A DNA stretch of 63,348 bases from a virus: IMG/VR virus record IMGVR_UViG_3300035688_000005, positions 1-63,348 of that record. One strand, given 5' to 3'. The notes beneath the pieces are model-generated. The model was not told the origin of the DNA. It did no database searches and was given only the letters and a program-made list of their open reading frames with translations. A program made the position numbers and the translations under genes. Position 1 is the stretch's first letter. Each line of letters starts with the position of its first letter. Shown here piece by piece: positions 39,712-47,702 of this stretch.

Positions 39712-40512
39712 TTAAATAATTATTTTGAAGTTTCTCTTTAAATCGCACTGCGGGCATTTACTCATAAACGTTTTCAAGTAATCCCTCCAGCCGCAATACA
39801 TACATTCTGCTAAGGTATCGTCCACTAAGTCCACCAATATTTTCATCCCGTCCGTTTCTATCAGCATCTGATGGCTGATTCCTGTTCCTTGCTGGTAGTC
39901 GTCTGGACCTACTGCTTTAGGATTCGTTCCAGAACTTGGGCTTAGCTTGGCTTCTTCCTTTTTCTTTATCTCAAATTGTTTAATGTCCGTTATGTTCGCA
40001 GTAGTAGTTTCTCCGTTCTCCCACTTAACTGTAACCATTTGCCCTTCTTCTGTGGTTTTAATATCAACAATCGTTCCCTCTTTGCCGTCTATCCTTACCA
40101 TATCCCCTGTTGAAATAGATTTCAATTCTTCTTTAGTTCCTATTCTGTATCCTGTAGCAAGTGGTCTTTCTAAATCCGATTTCCTCGCCCACTGGGTAGA
40201 GCCGTCTTCGAACTTGACCAAGAATACTTCCTCCCCAGCGTAGCCCCTTTTGTTTATTATCTCCCCTTCCTTTGGACCTTTGACGTGCACTCCCGTCATC
40301 GGCTCGGGCGGTCTCCTTACTGTCACCTTGGCCCCTATGTCGAATCTCGTCGGGACAGTGTTGTCGTTCTTGGTCAGGCCAGGGTTGGCTGGACCAGCCT
40401 CCTGAGGGCTGTGCTCCCTTCCCTTCTCGTATCCGAAAAATATTTGTTTTTTAGTTGTATCTACCGCAAACGACTTTCGGTCTCCTGTGTAATTACAATT
40501 TTTGCATTTCAT
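39712..40512 (-). CDS. zinc-ribbon and KOW-like head-region protein
   Basis: 266 residues. N-terminal CKNCNYTGDRK, two SH3/KOW-like repeats (PKEGEIINKRGYAGEEVFLV, GKEGTIVDIKTTEEGQMVTV with KWENGE) and a C-terminal ribbon CMYCGWRDYLKTFMSKCPQC. Architecture echoes the protease fusion and the FGase-like protein, suggesting a set of related structural proteins. Function unknown. Confidence 0.65.
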   Translation of the reverse strand: MKCKNCNYTGDRKSFAVDTTKKQIFFGYEKGREHSPQEAGPANPGLTKNDNTVPTRFDIGAKVTVRRPPEPMTGVHVKGPKEGEIINKRGYAGEEVFLVKFEDGSTQWARKSDLERPLATGYRIGTKEELKSISTGDMVRIDGKEGTIVDIKTTEEGQMVTVKWENGETTTANITDIKQFEIKKKEEAKLSPSSGTNPKAVGPDDYQQGTGISHQMLIETDGMKILVDLVDDTLAECMYCGWRDYLKTFMSKCPQCDLKRNFKIII

Positions 40513-40516
40513 AGAA

Positions 40517-41242
40517 TCAAAACTCTTTTATCTTATTTATACAAACTTGTTCATCTTTTAAATCTTTTTCATCTATAAACATTACTTTAAAGCCAAACTT
40601 TCCATAATTCTCTACTTTTTGTCTTTTGTATTTCTCTACAGAACCAAATCTTTTAATCTTAAAGAAACTTTCGAATACTTCTATTACTTTTTTCCCCCCA
40701 TTACAATTGATAAAATCTGGGTTTGAATTCCCAATCCAAACTTGCCCATCTCCAGTAAATATATAAGCAAGTTTATTTTCATCTATCAGTTTCAACAATT
40801 TTTTCTCATAACTAGTTGGTCTTGATATACTTAGCACTTTTTTCATAATATTTTCAAATAATTCTGGGTTTTCCTTTACTTTTTTCCAAAATTCCTGCTT
40901 TTTTATCGATAAATCTAATACTCTTTTATCGGTATCTTTTGTCAATCCTTTTAACCAAGGGTTTCTTTTAACGTATTTATAGAAACATTCTCTTGAACAA
41001 TATTTTCTGTGATTTGATGGGCTACTATAAAAAATATTTCCACATCTACAAATTATCTTTGGACCAAGTTTTAATTTAACAATAACTCTATTTTTATAAT
41101 TCTGATTCTTTAACATTTTTTTTATTGATTCTTTTGTCCTTTTTCTTCCACTTAGACTACAGTGATTAGAACAAAAGTTTTTACCTCTACCTTCGTAGTA
41201 TCTTTTACATCTCTCACAATTCTTTTTATATATTATTGCCAT
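40517..41242 (-). CDS. homing endonuclease H, Vsr-like (EDxHD) with N-terminal Cys knuckles
   Basis: 241 residues. N-terminal Cys knuckles (CERCKRYYEGRGKNFCSNHC, CRCGNIFYSSPSNHRKYCSR) and NUMOD-like WLKGLTKDTDKRVLDLSIKK, then TSYEKKLLKLIDENKLAYIF, NPDFINCNGGKKVIEVFESF, FGFKVMFIDEKDL. Located between two structural genes with its own leader. Confidence 0.88.
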   Translation of the reverse strand: MAIIYKKNCERCKRYYEGRGKNFCSNHCSLSGRKRTKESIKKMLKNQNYKNRVIVKLKLGPKIICRCGNIFYSSPSNHRKYCSRECFYKYVKRNPWLKGLTKDTDKRVLDLSIKKQEFWKKVKENPELFENIMKKVLSISRPTSYEKKLLKLIDENKLAYIFTGDGQVWIGNSNPDFINCNGGKKVIEVFESFFKIKRFGSVEKYKRQKVENYGKFGFKVMFIDEKDLKDEQVCINKIKEF

Positions 41243-41297
41243 TTTAACTACCTCTTGGTTATATATATGATATTATAATTTTTGTTGTTTATAAATA
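41243..41297 (-). promoter_or_regulatory. homing-endonuclease leader module
   Basis: Minus strand TTTATAAACAACAAAAATTA, TAATATCATATATATAACCA, AGAGGTAGTTAAA, ATG. Confidence 0.7.
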
Positions 41298-43277
41298 TTA
41301 TTCCAAAATATCATCTGAACCACACTGAGGACATTTTAGCTCGTCTCTAAATTGATAAGAGCAAAAACCACACCTACTAACATCTTCGTTGTTATCCCGA
41401 CCACAAATAGGACAAGAACGTTTATCTTTTGTCATATCCCTAGTCTCTGGACCCTTGGTCACGTGCATATCGCCTGGCGGGGTAGCTCTCTTGGCTGGAT
41501 TCATAGGAGTGTCTGGCTGTGCGTGCGCCCCTATGTCCGAGTGAGTTACTTCCCTGAGAAATACAGATTTGTTTTCAGAACCTGCGTATCCTTCTGTTAT
41601 TTCTACAGTCTCGTATGGACCTTTAGCTGTTGGACTCTTCCTTGCTTTTAATAATTCATTAGCCCATTCTCTTGCGTCTTCTTCTGTATCAAACAACCAG
41701 CTTTCAAAGGTAACGTTTCTTCTTACGTCTCTGACTTGCCATTTCTTACCTGTTAATTGTTCCAATTCTACCCAGTTCTCTTTGTCTATTTCTGTTACTT
41801 CAATCGAGCCTTCCTTAGTAGTCGGTGTTCCGTGTCTTACTGTTATATCTGCTGGACTTGTCTGCTCTGTTTGAACAGCTATTTTTTTCTGGACTTTCTT
41901 TAATGATTTTTTAATGTCCTTCAGTTCTTTCTCGTCCTCTTCTGTCTGCTCTACACTAGCTGGCTCTTTTGCCCTTCTGATTTTTTTAGGTAAGACCGTT
42001 GTCATTAATCCTCCTGCGTTTCCTGTGGTTACGTCTTCTTTTATCGGGAATTTGATTCTTTCAAGATGGTGAGCGTGTCTCATAAACGCTTCTGTTTCCG
42101 CTTCCGAGTGACCTTCCCCTTTAAGCCATCTTTCAATACCTTCTGCTACTAACTCAACAATCATTTCTATTTTTCCTTCTATGTTTTCGTTAAACTCTAA
42201 CAATACTGCATTCGCCCCTTCACTCAACATCTGCATAACTATGTCGTCTCTTGTGTAAGCTTTATGATAACCTGCGACTAGTCCGACTTTGTTTAGTATA
42301 AACAGAATATCCGCAACATAGATGTCATCTCTATCAACTGGAATGTCATATACTACAACATCAAACGGAGCGTTACTTGGGTCATCTGGAGGAAAACTAT
42401 GAACATCTATTAAGAAAGCATCTTCAGTTATTGCATTTGATATTTTATTTCTGAATTCTGTATCTCTCGACTCTGGTCTGTTTAAATCTATATCTGTCCT
42501 TTCTATGTTTCCAATTATTGTCTCAACTTCAATCCCTTTTTCTTTTAGTTTTTTATCTAACTCTACTGCCACATCTTTTGCTATTTTATCATAAGTATGT
42601 TCTTTATCGTTTTCTCCTGTTGCGTGAGGCACAGTTAATATGATTTTCCCGTATCTTACTTCTTCCCTGTAAGTCTTAGACCTTTGTTCTCCAGTAGGTG
42701 CTAAAGCGTCATACTCGTGGCTGTCAGCTACATTATCTTTTCCCATCACGTCTCTGTCTCTTTTTGGCTCTCTTGTCGTCGTTCCTCTAGGATAAACTTT
42801 ATGGTAATCTAATTCTTTTTTTACCCCTTCTTTGACTAAATCGTGCTCTTCTTCTTCGCTTGTTTCTCCATCGTCCCAACGGACTACATAATAATGCTTT
42901 CCTGCTAAGGGTTTTACTCCTATTACGTTTCCAGTCCTGTCAACGTTCCTTACCCTGTCTCCGATTTTAAAAGGCAGTTTGGTTATCTCCACATCTTCCA
43001 CTCCCTCGTCAAAACTCTCACTGCGTTTGAATAAATCCCCATTTAGACTTCTTGTCGTGTCTTTTTTAGAATAAGGATATTTAGTTTCAGTATCTTCAGG
43101 CACTACTTTATAAGGCGGTTCTTCTTCCATATACTCTTTTCCGTATTCTCCTAACTTGTAATGGTCTTCTACGATTTTCCATACGTCATCATCTGAGAAC
43201 TCTGGATGCTCAGACTTCTCTTTATCAAAATGCTTCTTTAATTTTATTTTCTCTTCGTCAGTAAGTGCCATACTCAT
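41298..43277 (-). CDS. N-formylglutamate-amidohydrolase-like protein fused to KOW and zinc-ribbon modules
   Basis: About 659 residues from ATG 43277. Residues ~100-145 are KOW/SH3-like (FKIGDRVRNVDRTGNVIGVK). Residues ~210-395 match N-formylglutamate amidohydrolases: ILTVPHATGENDKEHTYDKI, RTDIDLNRPESRDTEFRNKI, FLIDVHSFPPDD, VLLEFNENIEG. These zinc enzymes hydrolyse amide bonds. The C-terminus has CPICGRDNNEDVSRCGFC and CPQCGSDD. In the head block it may be a virion amidase, but the substrate is unknown. [I]KED and ESF motifs resemble those of the protease fusion. Confidence 0.72.
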   Translation of the reverse strand: MSMALTDEEKIKLKKHFDKEKSEHPEFSDDDVWKIVEDHYKLGEYGKEYMEEEPPYKVVPEDTETKYPYSKKDTTRSLNGDLFKRSESFDEGVEDVEITKLPFKIGDRVRNVDRTGNVIGVKPLAGKHYYVVRWDDGETSEEEEHDLVKEGVKKELDYHKVYPRGTTTREPKRDRDVMGKDNVADSHEYDALAPTGEQRSKTYREEVRYGKIILTVPHATGENDKEHTYDKIAKDVAVELDKKLKEKGIEVETIIGNIERTDIDLNRPESRDTEFRNKISNAITEDAFLIDVHSFPPDDPSNAPFDVVVYDIPVDRDDIYVADILFILNKVGLVAGYHKAYTRDDIVMQMLSEGANAVLLEFNENIEGKIEMIVELVAEGIERWLKGEGHSEAETEAFMRHAHHLERIKFPIKEDVTTGNAGGLMTTVLPKKIRRAKEPASVEQTEEDEKELKDIKKSLKKVQKKIAVQTEQTSPADITVRHGTPTTKEGSIEVTEIDKENWVELEQLTGKKWQVRDVRRNVTFESWLFDTEEDAREWANELLKARKSPTAKGPYETVEITEGYAGSENKSVFLREVTHSDIGAHAQPDTPMNPAKRATPPGDMHVTKGPETRDMTKDKRSCPICGRDNNEDVSRCGFCSYQFRDELKCPQCGSDDILE

Positions 43278-43398
43278 CTTCCTCGTCATCTTCGTCCTCG
43301 TCTTTTTTCTCTTTTTCTCTATCTTCGTCAGAATCTTTAGAAGTAAAACTATTTCTATCTCTACCTTTCTCTATCTCAAATTTCGCTTGCATAAGCAT
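43258..43398 (-). CDS. 46-residue acidic-tail protein
   Basis: MLMQAKFEIEKGRDRNSFTS then a run of Asp/Glu/Lys ending EEDEYGTY. Overlaps both neighbours (TAATG upstream, 20 nt downstream). Perhaps a small chaperone- or scaffold-like peptide; unknown. Confidence 0.5.
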   Translation of the reverse strand: MLMQAKFEIEKGRDRNSFTSKDSDEDREKEKKDEDEDDEEDEYGTY

Positions 43399-43598
43399 TA
43401 AGGCGTAGTCGCTAACGCCAGATTAGATGTGACAAAGATGCCTGTTGCTGGAAGCTGTGCAGTCGTTACGTCGCTTCCTTTATCAACATTTGCCGTCGGT
43501 GTCGCCGCACTTGCAACTGGTCTGCAACCTGCTTCCAAATCTTCATTAGTTACCGTTTCAGCTGCTACACCTGTGTCTATTTGTGAACTAATTTTAAT
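43398..43598 (-). CDS. small virion-type protein, probable ATT start
   Basis: 66 residues if started at ATT 43598 (IKISSQIDTGVAAETVTN), four bases after a perfect AAGGAGG; TTG 43601 is only one base after. Low-complexity Ala/Thr-rich (ASAATPTANVDKGSDVTTAQ). Located right behind endonuclease I, so its former start may have been displaced. Confidence 0.5.
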   Translation of the reverse strand: MKISSQIDTGVAAETVTNEDLEAGCRPVASAATPTANVDKGSDVTTAQLPATGIFVTSNLALATTP

Positions 43599-44334
43599 CA
43601 ATCCTCCTTATTTTTTCTATATCTACTTGCGTTTCATCTAAAAATATCATTCTCCATCCGTATTTACTACAAACATCTATTCTTTTTTGTTTCCAATTTT
43701 CCAATCCGCCTCTAAACATCTCTTTATGTTTTTTATAGAATACTTCAATAGCAATTTTCTCTCCGTTACAGTTTATAAAATCAGGATTGATATTCTCTAT
43801 CCAGAATTTTCCATCGCCCACAAAGATATATGGCAATTTTAACTTTTCAATAATCCTTATCATTTTTATTTCAAGAGAGGATGGCGTTCTTCTCCCCAAT
43901 ACTTTTCTTCTATATTCTTTGTCTTGCCATAATTTTTTATGAGAATCTCTTTGTTTTACTATCGTCTCTTCAGAAAAACAACCTTTTTTACCTTTATTCC
44001 AAATTTGGTGAACTCCTAAATATTTCTTTCTGCTTTCTCTTTGTTTTTTTCTAGTTTCTTCTGTTGGTATTTTCCCTAAATGAGACAGGCTCTGTTTCTG
44101 TTTAGTTTCAACTGTAGCTTTTTTCCCTTTGTTTAAAGAAACACACCCTTTCTTGAATTCTGTTTTTGGACTGACGTGCTGTCCCTTTTTTGTTTTTGCA
44201 CTACTTTCAACATATCTTTTAACTCGTTCATCAGTTTCCTTTGTTAGACCTTTATTCCAAGGTTTTTGACCAAGATGACAAAGCCTATTAGTTTCTTTTT
44301 GTTCTTCGGTTTGTTTATATCCTTTTTTTGGCAT
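43594..44334 (-). CDS. homing endonuclease I, Vsr-like (EDxHD), paralogue of C
   Basis: 246 residues. NUMOD3-like repeats (GYKQTEEQKETNRLCHLGQK, WNKGLTKETDERVKRYVESS, TEETRKKQRESRKKYLG) and the nuclease half SSLEIKMIRIIEKLKLPYIF, NPDFINCNGEKIAIEVFYKK, YGWRMIFLDETQV, almost the same as endonuclease C. Clear recent duplication within the genome. Confidence 0.92.
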   Translation of the reverse strand: MPKKGYKQTEEQKETNRLCHLGQKPWNKGLTKETDERVKRYVESSAKTKKGQHVSPKTEFKKGCVSLNKGKKATVETKQKQSLSHLGKIPTEETRKKQRESRKKYLGVHQIWNKGKKGCFSEETIVKQRDSHKKLWQDKEYRRKVLGRRTPSSLEIKMIRIIEKLKLPYIFVGDGKFWIENINPDFINCNGEKIAIEVFYKKHKEMFRGGLENWKQKRIDVCSKYGWRMIFLDETQVDIEKIRRID

Positions 44335-44392
44335 ATTTCATCACTTGTCGGGTATATATATTATTGTTGGTTTTTGTGGTTAATTAATTTAA
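44335..44392 (-). promoter_or_regulatory. homing-endonuclease leader module
   Basis: Minus strand AATTAATTAACCACAAAAAC, CAACAATAATATATATACCC, GACAAGTGATGAAAT, ATG. Shares TATA block and CACAAAAACC; ribosome part differs. Confidence 0.65.
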
Positions 44393-45412
44393 TTATACCT
44401 GCCCTCTATCTATTCCTTCGTCTGACTGAGCTGTTCCTGATTCAAAAACTATTTCTTCTTTTCCTTTAAAAATATCCTTGCATCTTTCTCTTGCGTCTTT
44501 TTCTGACACTCCTGCTTGAACTAAATTCGCTACGCATCCTTCGAATCCTGCCTGTTCTTTCTTTTCAAGTCCAGGACGTAAAAGCGAGTCAACCCAACGC
44601 TCTATAAGAGAGTCATCTCCAACGTTTTCATTCAGCCATTTTTTATATTGCGGTGTATCAAGAAGCGAATCTGCTATTCCCTTTGCAGTATTTCCTTCAA
44701 GGGCTTGTTGTCTTATTTCTCTTATAATTTCTCTTTCAATTCCTGCTTGCTCTTTATAACTTTCCATTTTTACACCAATTTTCTTTAAAGCTGCATCTAC
44801 TACTCCTTGTGCGTCACTTGTGGTCATATCGAACTCTTTTTCTATTTGGTAAACAATATCTCCGTAATCTTCTCCTTTATCTACGAGTTGTTTCACCCTT
44901 TTATCTACCTCATCTAGTTGTTCCATTCCAACTGTTGTTTTTCTTTCTTCTAATTGTTTTTCCCACCCACAAGAAGGGCACTGAAGTTTCCATTTATAAT
45001 CTACAACTGGCTTTCCACAATTAGGACATTTCGTTGTGTCTTGCTCTTTTAGACTTTCTATTTTAACTTTGTCTATGTTTCCGTATTCGTCTTCTTGTTC
45101 GACTGTAAATTCTTTGAACCTTTCATCAAATTCGAAACCTGCTGCCATAACATCTGATATTTTATCTCGCTCATCGCTTGATAAATCCTTCCAATCTACT
45201 CCTGAAAGCGTGTCATTTAAGCCAGCGGCTTTTAAAAGACCTCTTCGTTCTCTGTCAGTGCAACTGTCCCAAGTTGAACGAAAGCTTTCTTTCTCAGTCG
45301 GCCATTTGCCTGTTATGGATTTATGAATAGAGGCACAGTAAGCACCTGGATTATCTTTGTCTTTGTTTTTATTCATACAATCTTTCATATCTTTATACTC
45401 ACCAAAAGGCAT
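44393..45412 (-). CDS. Cys-motif/zinc-ribbon head-region protein
   Basis: 339 residues. Starts FGEYKDMKDCMNKNKDKDNP then GAYCASIHKSITGKWP, a Cys motif common in phage capsid-associated proteins. A ribbon CPNCGKPVVDYKWKLQCPSC lies near 130. IESLKEQD, MESYKEQAG and TEKESFR echo motifs in the protease fusion. A second FEGCVANLVQAGVSEKDARE segment near the end resembles the first. Likely structural. Confidence 0.65.
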   Translation of the reverse strand: MPFGEYKDMKDCMNKNKDKDNPGAYCASIHKSITGKWPTEKESFRSTWDSCTDRERRGLLKAAGLNDTLSGVDWKDLSSDERDKISDVMAAGFEFDERFKEFTVEQEDEYGNIDKVKIESLKEQDTTKCPNCGKPVVDYKWKLQCPSCGWEKQLEERKTTVGMEQLDEVDKRVKQLVDKGEDYGDIVYQIEKEFDMTTSDAQGVVDAALKKIGVKMESYKEQAGIEREIIREIRQQALEGNTAKGIADSLLDTPQYKKWLNENVGDDSLIERWVDSLLRPGLEKKEQAGFEGCVANLVQAGVSEKDARERCKDIFKGKEEIVFESGTAQSDEGIDRGQV

Positions 45413-45416
45413 AAAC

Positions 45417-46133
45417 TCACCAGTTTACTATAACTAAATCGCTAAACCCTATCGGGTCTGCACTTGAGTCTACCTTTATCCTGACTGATTTTGACGTGAT
45501 TTGGTCGGTATTTCCTGTGACGTAAGTGATTAATTTTCCGTCCCATAGTTCCTGAATTTCCAGTTTGAATGTCTTGTCCCTGAAAAAAGTATACTTCAGC
45601 CAGGCGTCACTTGCCCACCTTCCGCTTCCGTCGTATGAACCTATTAGCGTTTCTACGCCACCTGCACTCCTATAAATATTTACGTCTCTTCTTGCAATAT
45701 TGACGCTTATTCTTATATACTCCTTGACGTTGTGGTATATCGGATAGAAACTGAACACTCCGTCTTTTTTTCCGTAAGAGTGAAATCCTAGATACCAGAT
45801 TCCGTATTCACACGAGCCAGAAGGATATGTCGTGTGTGCCTCTGCTGGTGCTATCGGTGCTCCTACATTTTTAAACTGATTGTTCTCTGCTTTCCAAGTG
45901 GATAAATCAATAACCCACTCTGGTCTCATACAGCCGTTAAACGCTCTAATCCTGTTTGTGTATCTTCCGTCTCCCCAGTCGTCAAAAAGAAAATAAGGGC
46001 ATACTCCTCTGCTTATACTCGGGGACGAAGCTGAGTTCGGACTTGCGCCTGGTCTAGTTTGGTCGAACCAACTAAGAGTTTCTTCTTTCGTTCTATGTTC
46101 TACTACTAATCCTGCTCCAGACTCTTCTGACAT
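45417..46133 (-). CDS. carbohydrate-binding-like virion protein
   Basis: 238 residues, beta-rich, with the cadence of a concanavalin-like lectin/LamG sandwich (EYGIWYLGFHSYGKKDGVFS, YIRISVNIARRDVNIYRSAG, WLKYTFFRDKTFKLEIQELW). At the head-block boundary; may decorate the virion or bind host glycans. Pattern-based only. Confidence 0.55.
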   Translation of the reverse strand: MSEESGAGLVVEHRTKEETLSWFDQTRPGASPNSASSPSISRGVCPYFLFDDWGDGRYTNRIRAFNGCMRPEWVIDLSTWKAENNQFKNVGAPIAPAEAHTTYPSGSCEYGIWYLGFHSYGKKDGVFSFYPIYHNVKEYIRISVNIARRDVNIYRSAGGVETLIGSYDGSGRWASDAWLKYTFFRDKTFKLEIQELWDGKLITYVTGNTDQITSKSVRIKVDSSADPIGFSDLVIVNW

Positions 46134-46138
46134 TTAAA

Positions 46139-46438
46139 TCACTTCTCTTTCCTGAATGTATCCTTAATGAATTTTAGGAAATCAATCAGCAAATAATAAG
46201 CACATCCGAATCCTAGAGCGATAGCAATAATGTATAAAATCTGTCCGTTTGCTATCAAATCTTTCTTTAGTAAACTTAACAAAGCGAAAAATGTCAAGTA
46301 TCCTATTATAGAATAAGCCAAGATAAACTTCAAGTTATCTTTAACATTAACTCCTCTCTTTTCGTCCTTCCAGTAATTAATCCACCTGTTTTTTAATTCC
46401 GTTAACTTTGCCTTTATCCTTCTGAATGCCATAGCCAC
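46139..46438 (-). CDS. two-span membrane protein
   Basis: 99 residues: basic N-terminus, spans FILAYSIIGYLTFFALLSLL and LYIIAIALGFGCAYYLLIDF, basic C-terminus. Preceded by a late-promoter-like element, so probably expressed with head genes. A pinholin/holin or virion membrane role is possible. Confidence 0.65.
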   Translation of the reverse strand: MAMAFRRIKAKLTELKNRWINYWKDEKRGVNVKDNLKFILAYSIIGYLTFFALLSLLKKDLIANGQILYIIAIALGFGCAYYLLIDFLKFIKDTFRKEK

Positions 46439-46443
46439 ACCGA

Positions 46444-46486
46444 CTACTTAATTATTTACTCTTTTCTCCTTTATTAATCTAATTTT
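46444..46486 (-). promoter_or_regulatory. viral late-promoter-like element
   Basis: Minus strand AAATTAGATTAATAAAGGAG, seven bases, GTAAATAATTAAGTAG. Best copy of the shared element; heads the block from 46.4 kb leftwards. Confidence 0.65.
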
Positions 46487-46682
46487 AAAGACCAAGCATC
46501 TTGTTGAGATTGTCTTCAGTCAGTATTCTTTCCAAAGTCGCCTGTATTTCATTCTTTGCCAACACTTTTGCCTTCTTGTCGCTCAGTTTTTCTAAGACGT
46601 TCCCGTTGATTACCATCTCGTTGGCAAATGATTCGTTTGAGGACTTCTTGAATATCTGAATCGTTAATATCACGTCGTTCAT
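46485..46682 (-). CDS. hypothetical protein
   Basis: 65 residues: DVILTIQIFKKSSNESFANE then helix AKVLAKNEIQATLERILTED. Beta hairpin plus helix; no family. Confidence 0.55.
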   Translation of the reverse strand: MNDVILTIQIFKKSSNESFANEMVINGNVLEKLSDKKAKVLAKNEIQATLERILTEDNLNKMLGL

Positions 46683-46686
46683 AAAC

Positions 46687-46878
46687 TCACCCCCTTAACC
46701 TCAACTCTGCATACCGTCTTCCCACTACAAAATCCTCTGGGTCGAATGTTAGAATATCGACCGCTTCCAAGAGGTTTAGGAAACAATCCTCGCAACGCAT
46801 CTTCTCAACTAGTTTATAAAGATTCTTCTCTCTGTTGCTGTATCCTTCGATATCAGTTGGCTTTATTTCCTCAAACAT
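46687..46878 (-). CDS. hypothetical protein
   Basis: 63 residues, mostly helical, acidic (MFEEIKPTDIEGYSNREKNL, CEDCFLNLLEAVDILTFDPE). Overlaps its upstream gene by 16 nt. Confidence 0.5.
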   Translation of the reverse strand: MFEEIKPTDIEGYSNREKNLYKLVEKMRCEDCFLNLLEAVDILTFDPEDFVVGRRYAELRLRG

Positions 46879-47072
46879 AATTCTTCCCTAGCCTTTATGA
46901 ATTTTAAGTCGTCCTCATCAGATTTTTCAATAGAGGTAAGATGTGTCCCTCCTTCATCTAACGTGCCTTTAAGCTTGACCCAATCTTCTCCATTCAACCC
47001 TTCGTATACAAACGCCCAGACTTGGTTTCTTGGCGAAAGGTCTTTTACCTTTATAAAAGTTTCTGTTTCCAT
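46863..47072 (-). CDS. hypothetical protein
   Basis: 69 residues from ATG 47072 (GGAGGTGAGGTG upstream). ETETFIKVKDLSPRNQVWAF then YEGLNGEDWVKLKGTL: beta-rich. It is the first gene after tRNA-Ala (gap 18 nt). Confidence 0.6.
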   Translation of the reverse strand: METETFIKVKDLSPRNQVWAFVYEGLNGEDWVKLKGTLDEGGTHLTSIEKSDEDDLKFIKAREELCLRK

Positions 47073-47090
47073 CACCTCACCTCCCACTAA

Positions 47091-47162
47091 TGGAATCGGG
47101 GGGAATCGAACCCCCAGCCTCTCGCTTGCAGGGCGAGCGTTCTGCCGTTGAACTACGAACCC
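47091..47162 (-). tRNA. tRNA-Ala (UGC), slightly irregular
   Basis: Acceptor GGGTTCG/CGATTCC with G3-U70, the known alanine identity pair; D-arm GTTCAACGGCAGAAC; anticodon stem CTCGC/GCGAG, loop CCTGCAA (UGC); T-arm GGGGG/CCCCC; discriminator A. Oddities: pair 4-69 is T-T and base 33 is C instead of the near-universal U. Its bases 8-10 (TAG) are the stop codon of the upstream gene. Confidence 0.88.
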
Positions 47163-47386
47163 TTCTCAAATTCTTTGTGTAATTTCTTGTAATCTTTAGT
47201 CGTTAGACCAGTAGCTACTAGTAGTTTTACCAATTTATCCTTCTTTATGTCTTCTATTACCCATCTAAGAGCTTCTACCCAACCTGTTGCAATAACTGCG
47301 TTTATATGGTGTCCTGTCCTTTCTAACACCTCATATTCCTCTTCTCTTTGCTTAAGCTTCTCCTGAATTTTCTTCTTGCTTTTCAT
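47153..47386 (-). CDS. coiled-coil hypothetical protein, stop codon inside tRNA-Ala
   Basis: 77 residues: charged helix (KKKIQEKLKQREEEYEVLER), then INAVIATGWVEALRWVIEDI. The last codons AAG GGT TCG TAG are the first ten bases of tRNA-Ala. No family. Confidence 0.6.
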   Translation of the reverse strand: MKSKKKIQEKLKQREEEYEVLERTGHHINAVIATGWVEALRWVIEDIKKDKLVKLLVATGLTTKDYKKLHKEFEKGS

Positions 47387-47496
47387 TATCTAACCTCCGT
47401 TTTGCCTGCCCCGTTACAAACAGGGCACTTGTCCCAGCCGTGAAGTTCACATTTACACCAGCCTTTTCCATCACAGTTTTTACATCTCTCCTCCAT
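47386..47496 (-). CDS. DnaJ-type zinc-knuckle mini-protein
   Basis: 36 residues: MEERCKNCDGKGWCKCELHG then CPVCNGAGK. CxxCxGxG repeats are those of the DnaJ zinc finger. Overlaps TAATG with the next gene. Confidence 0.65.
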   Translation of the reverse strand: MEERCKNCDGKGWCKCELHGWDKCPVCNGAGKTEVR

Positions 47497-47698
47497 CTTG
47501 CCTCAACTCTCTCATTTTTTGGGCTATCCTCTCGTTTGATTTTTTATGCTCTTCAGGTTCTTCTGCTATGAAATCCTTATCACGTAATCCGTTATGCCAC
47601 TTGTTCCAACAATCCTCGCAGTGCCAAACCATCATACCCATACCTCTCCTCATTCCTTCTGCACAGCACGGACAATCTGGATTTAAAACGAATGCCAT
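47480..47698 (-). CDS. zinc-binding protein, paralogue of the 51 kb small gene
   Basis: 72 residues: AFVLNPDCPCCAEGMRRGMG then WHCEDCWNKWHNGLRDKDF. The WHCEDCWNKxHNGL block recurs as WHCEDWWNKHHNGL at 50951..51133. Zinc likely. Confidence 0.65.
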   Translation of the reverse strand: MAFVLNPDCPCCAEGMRRGMGMMVWHCEDCWNKWHNGLRDKDFIAEEPEEHKKSNERIAQKMRELRQDGGEM

Positions 47699-47702
47699 AA
47701 CA

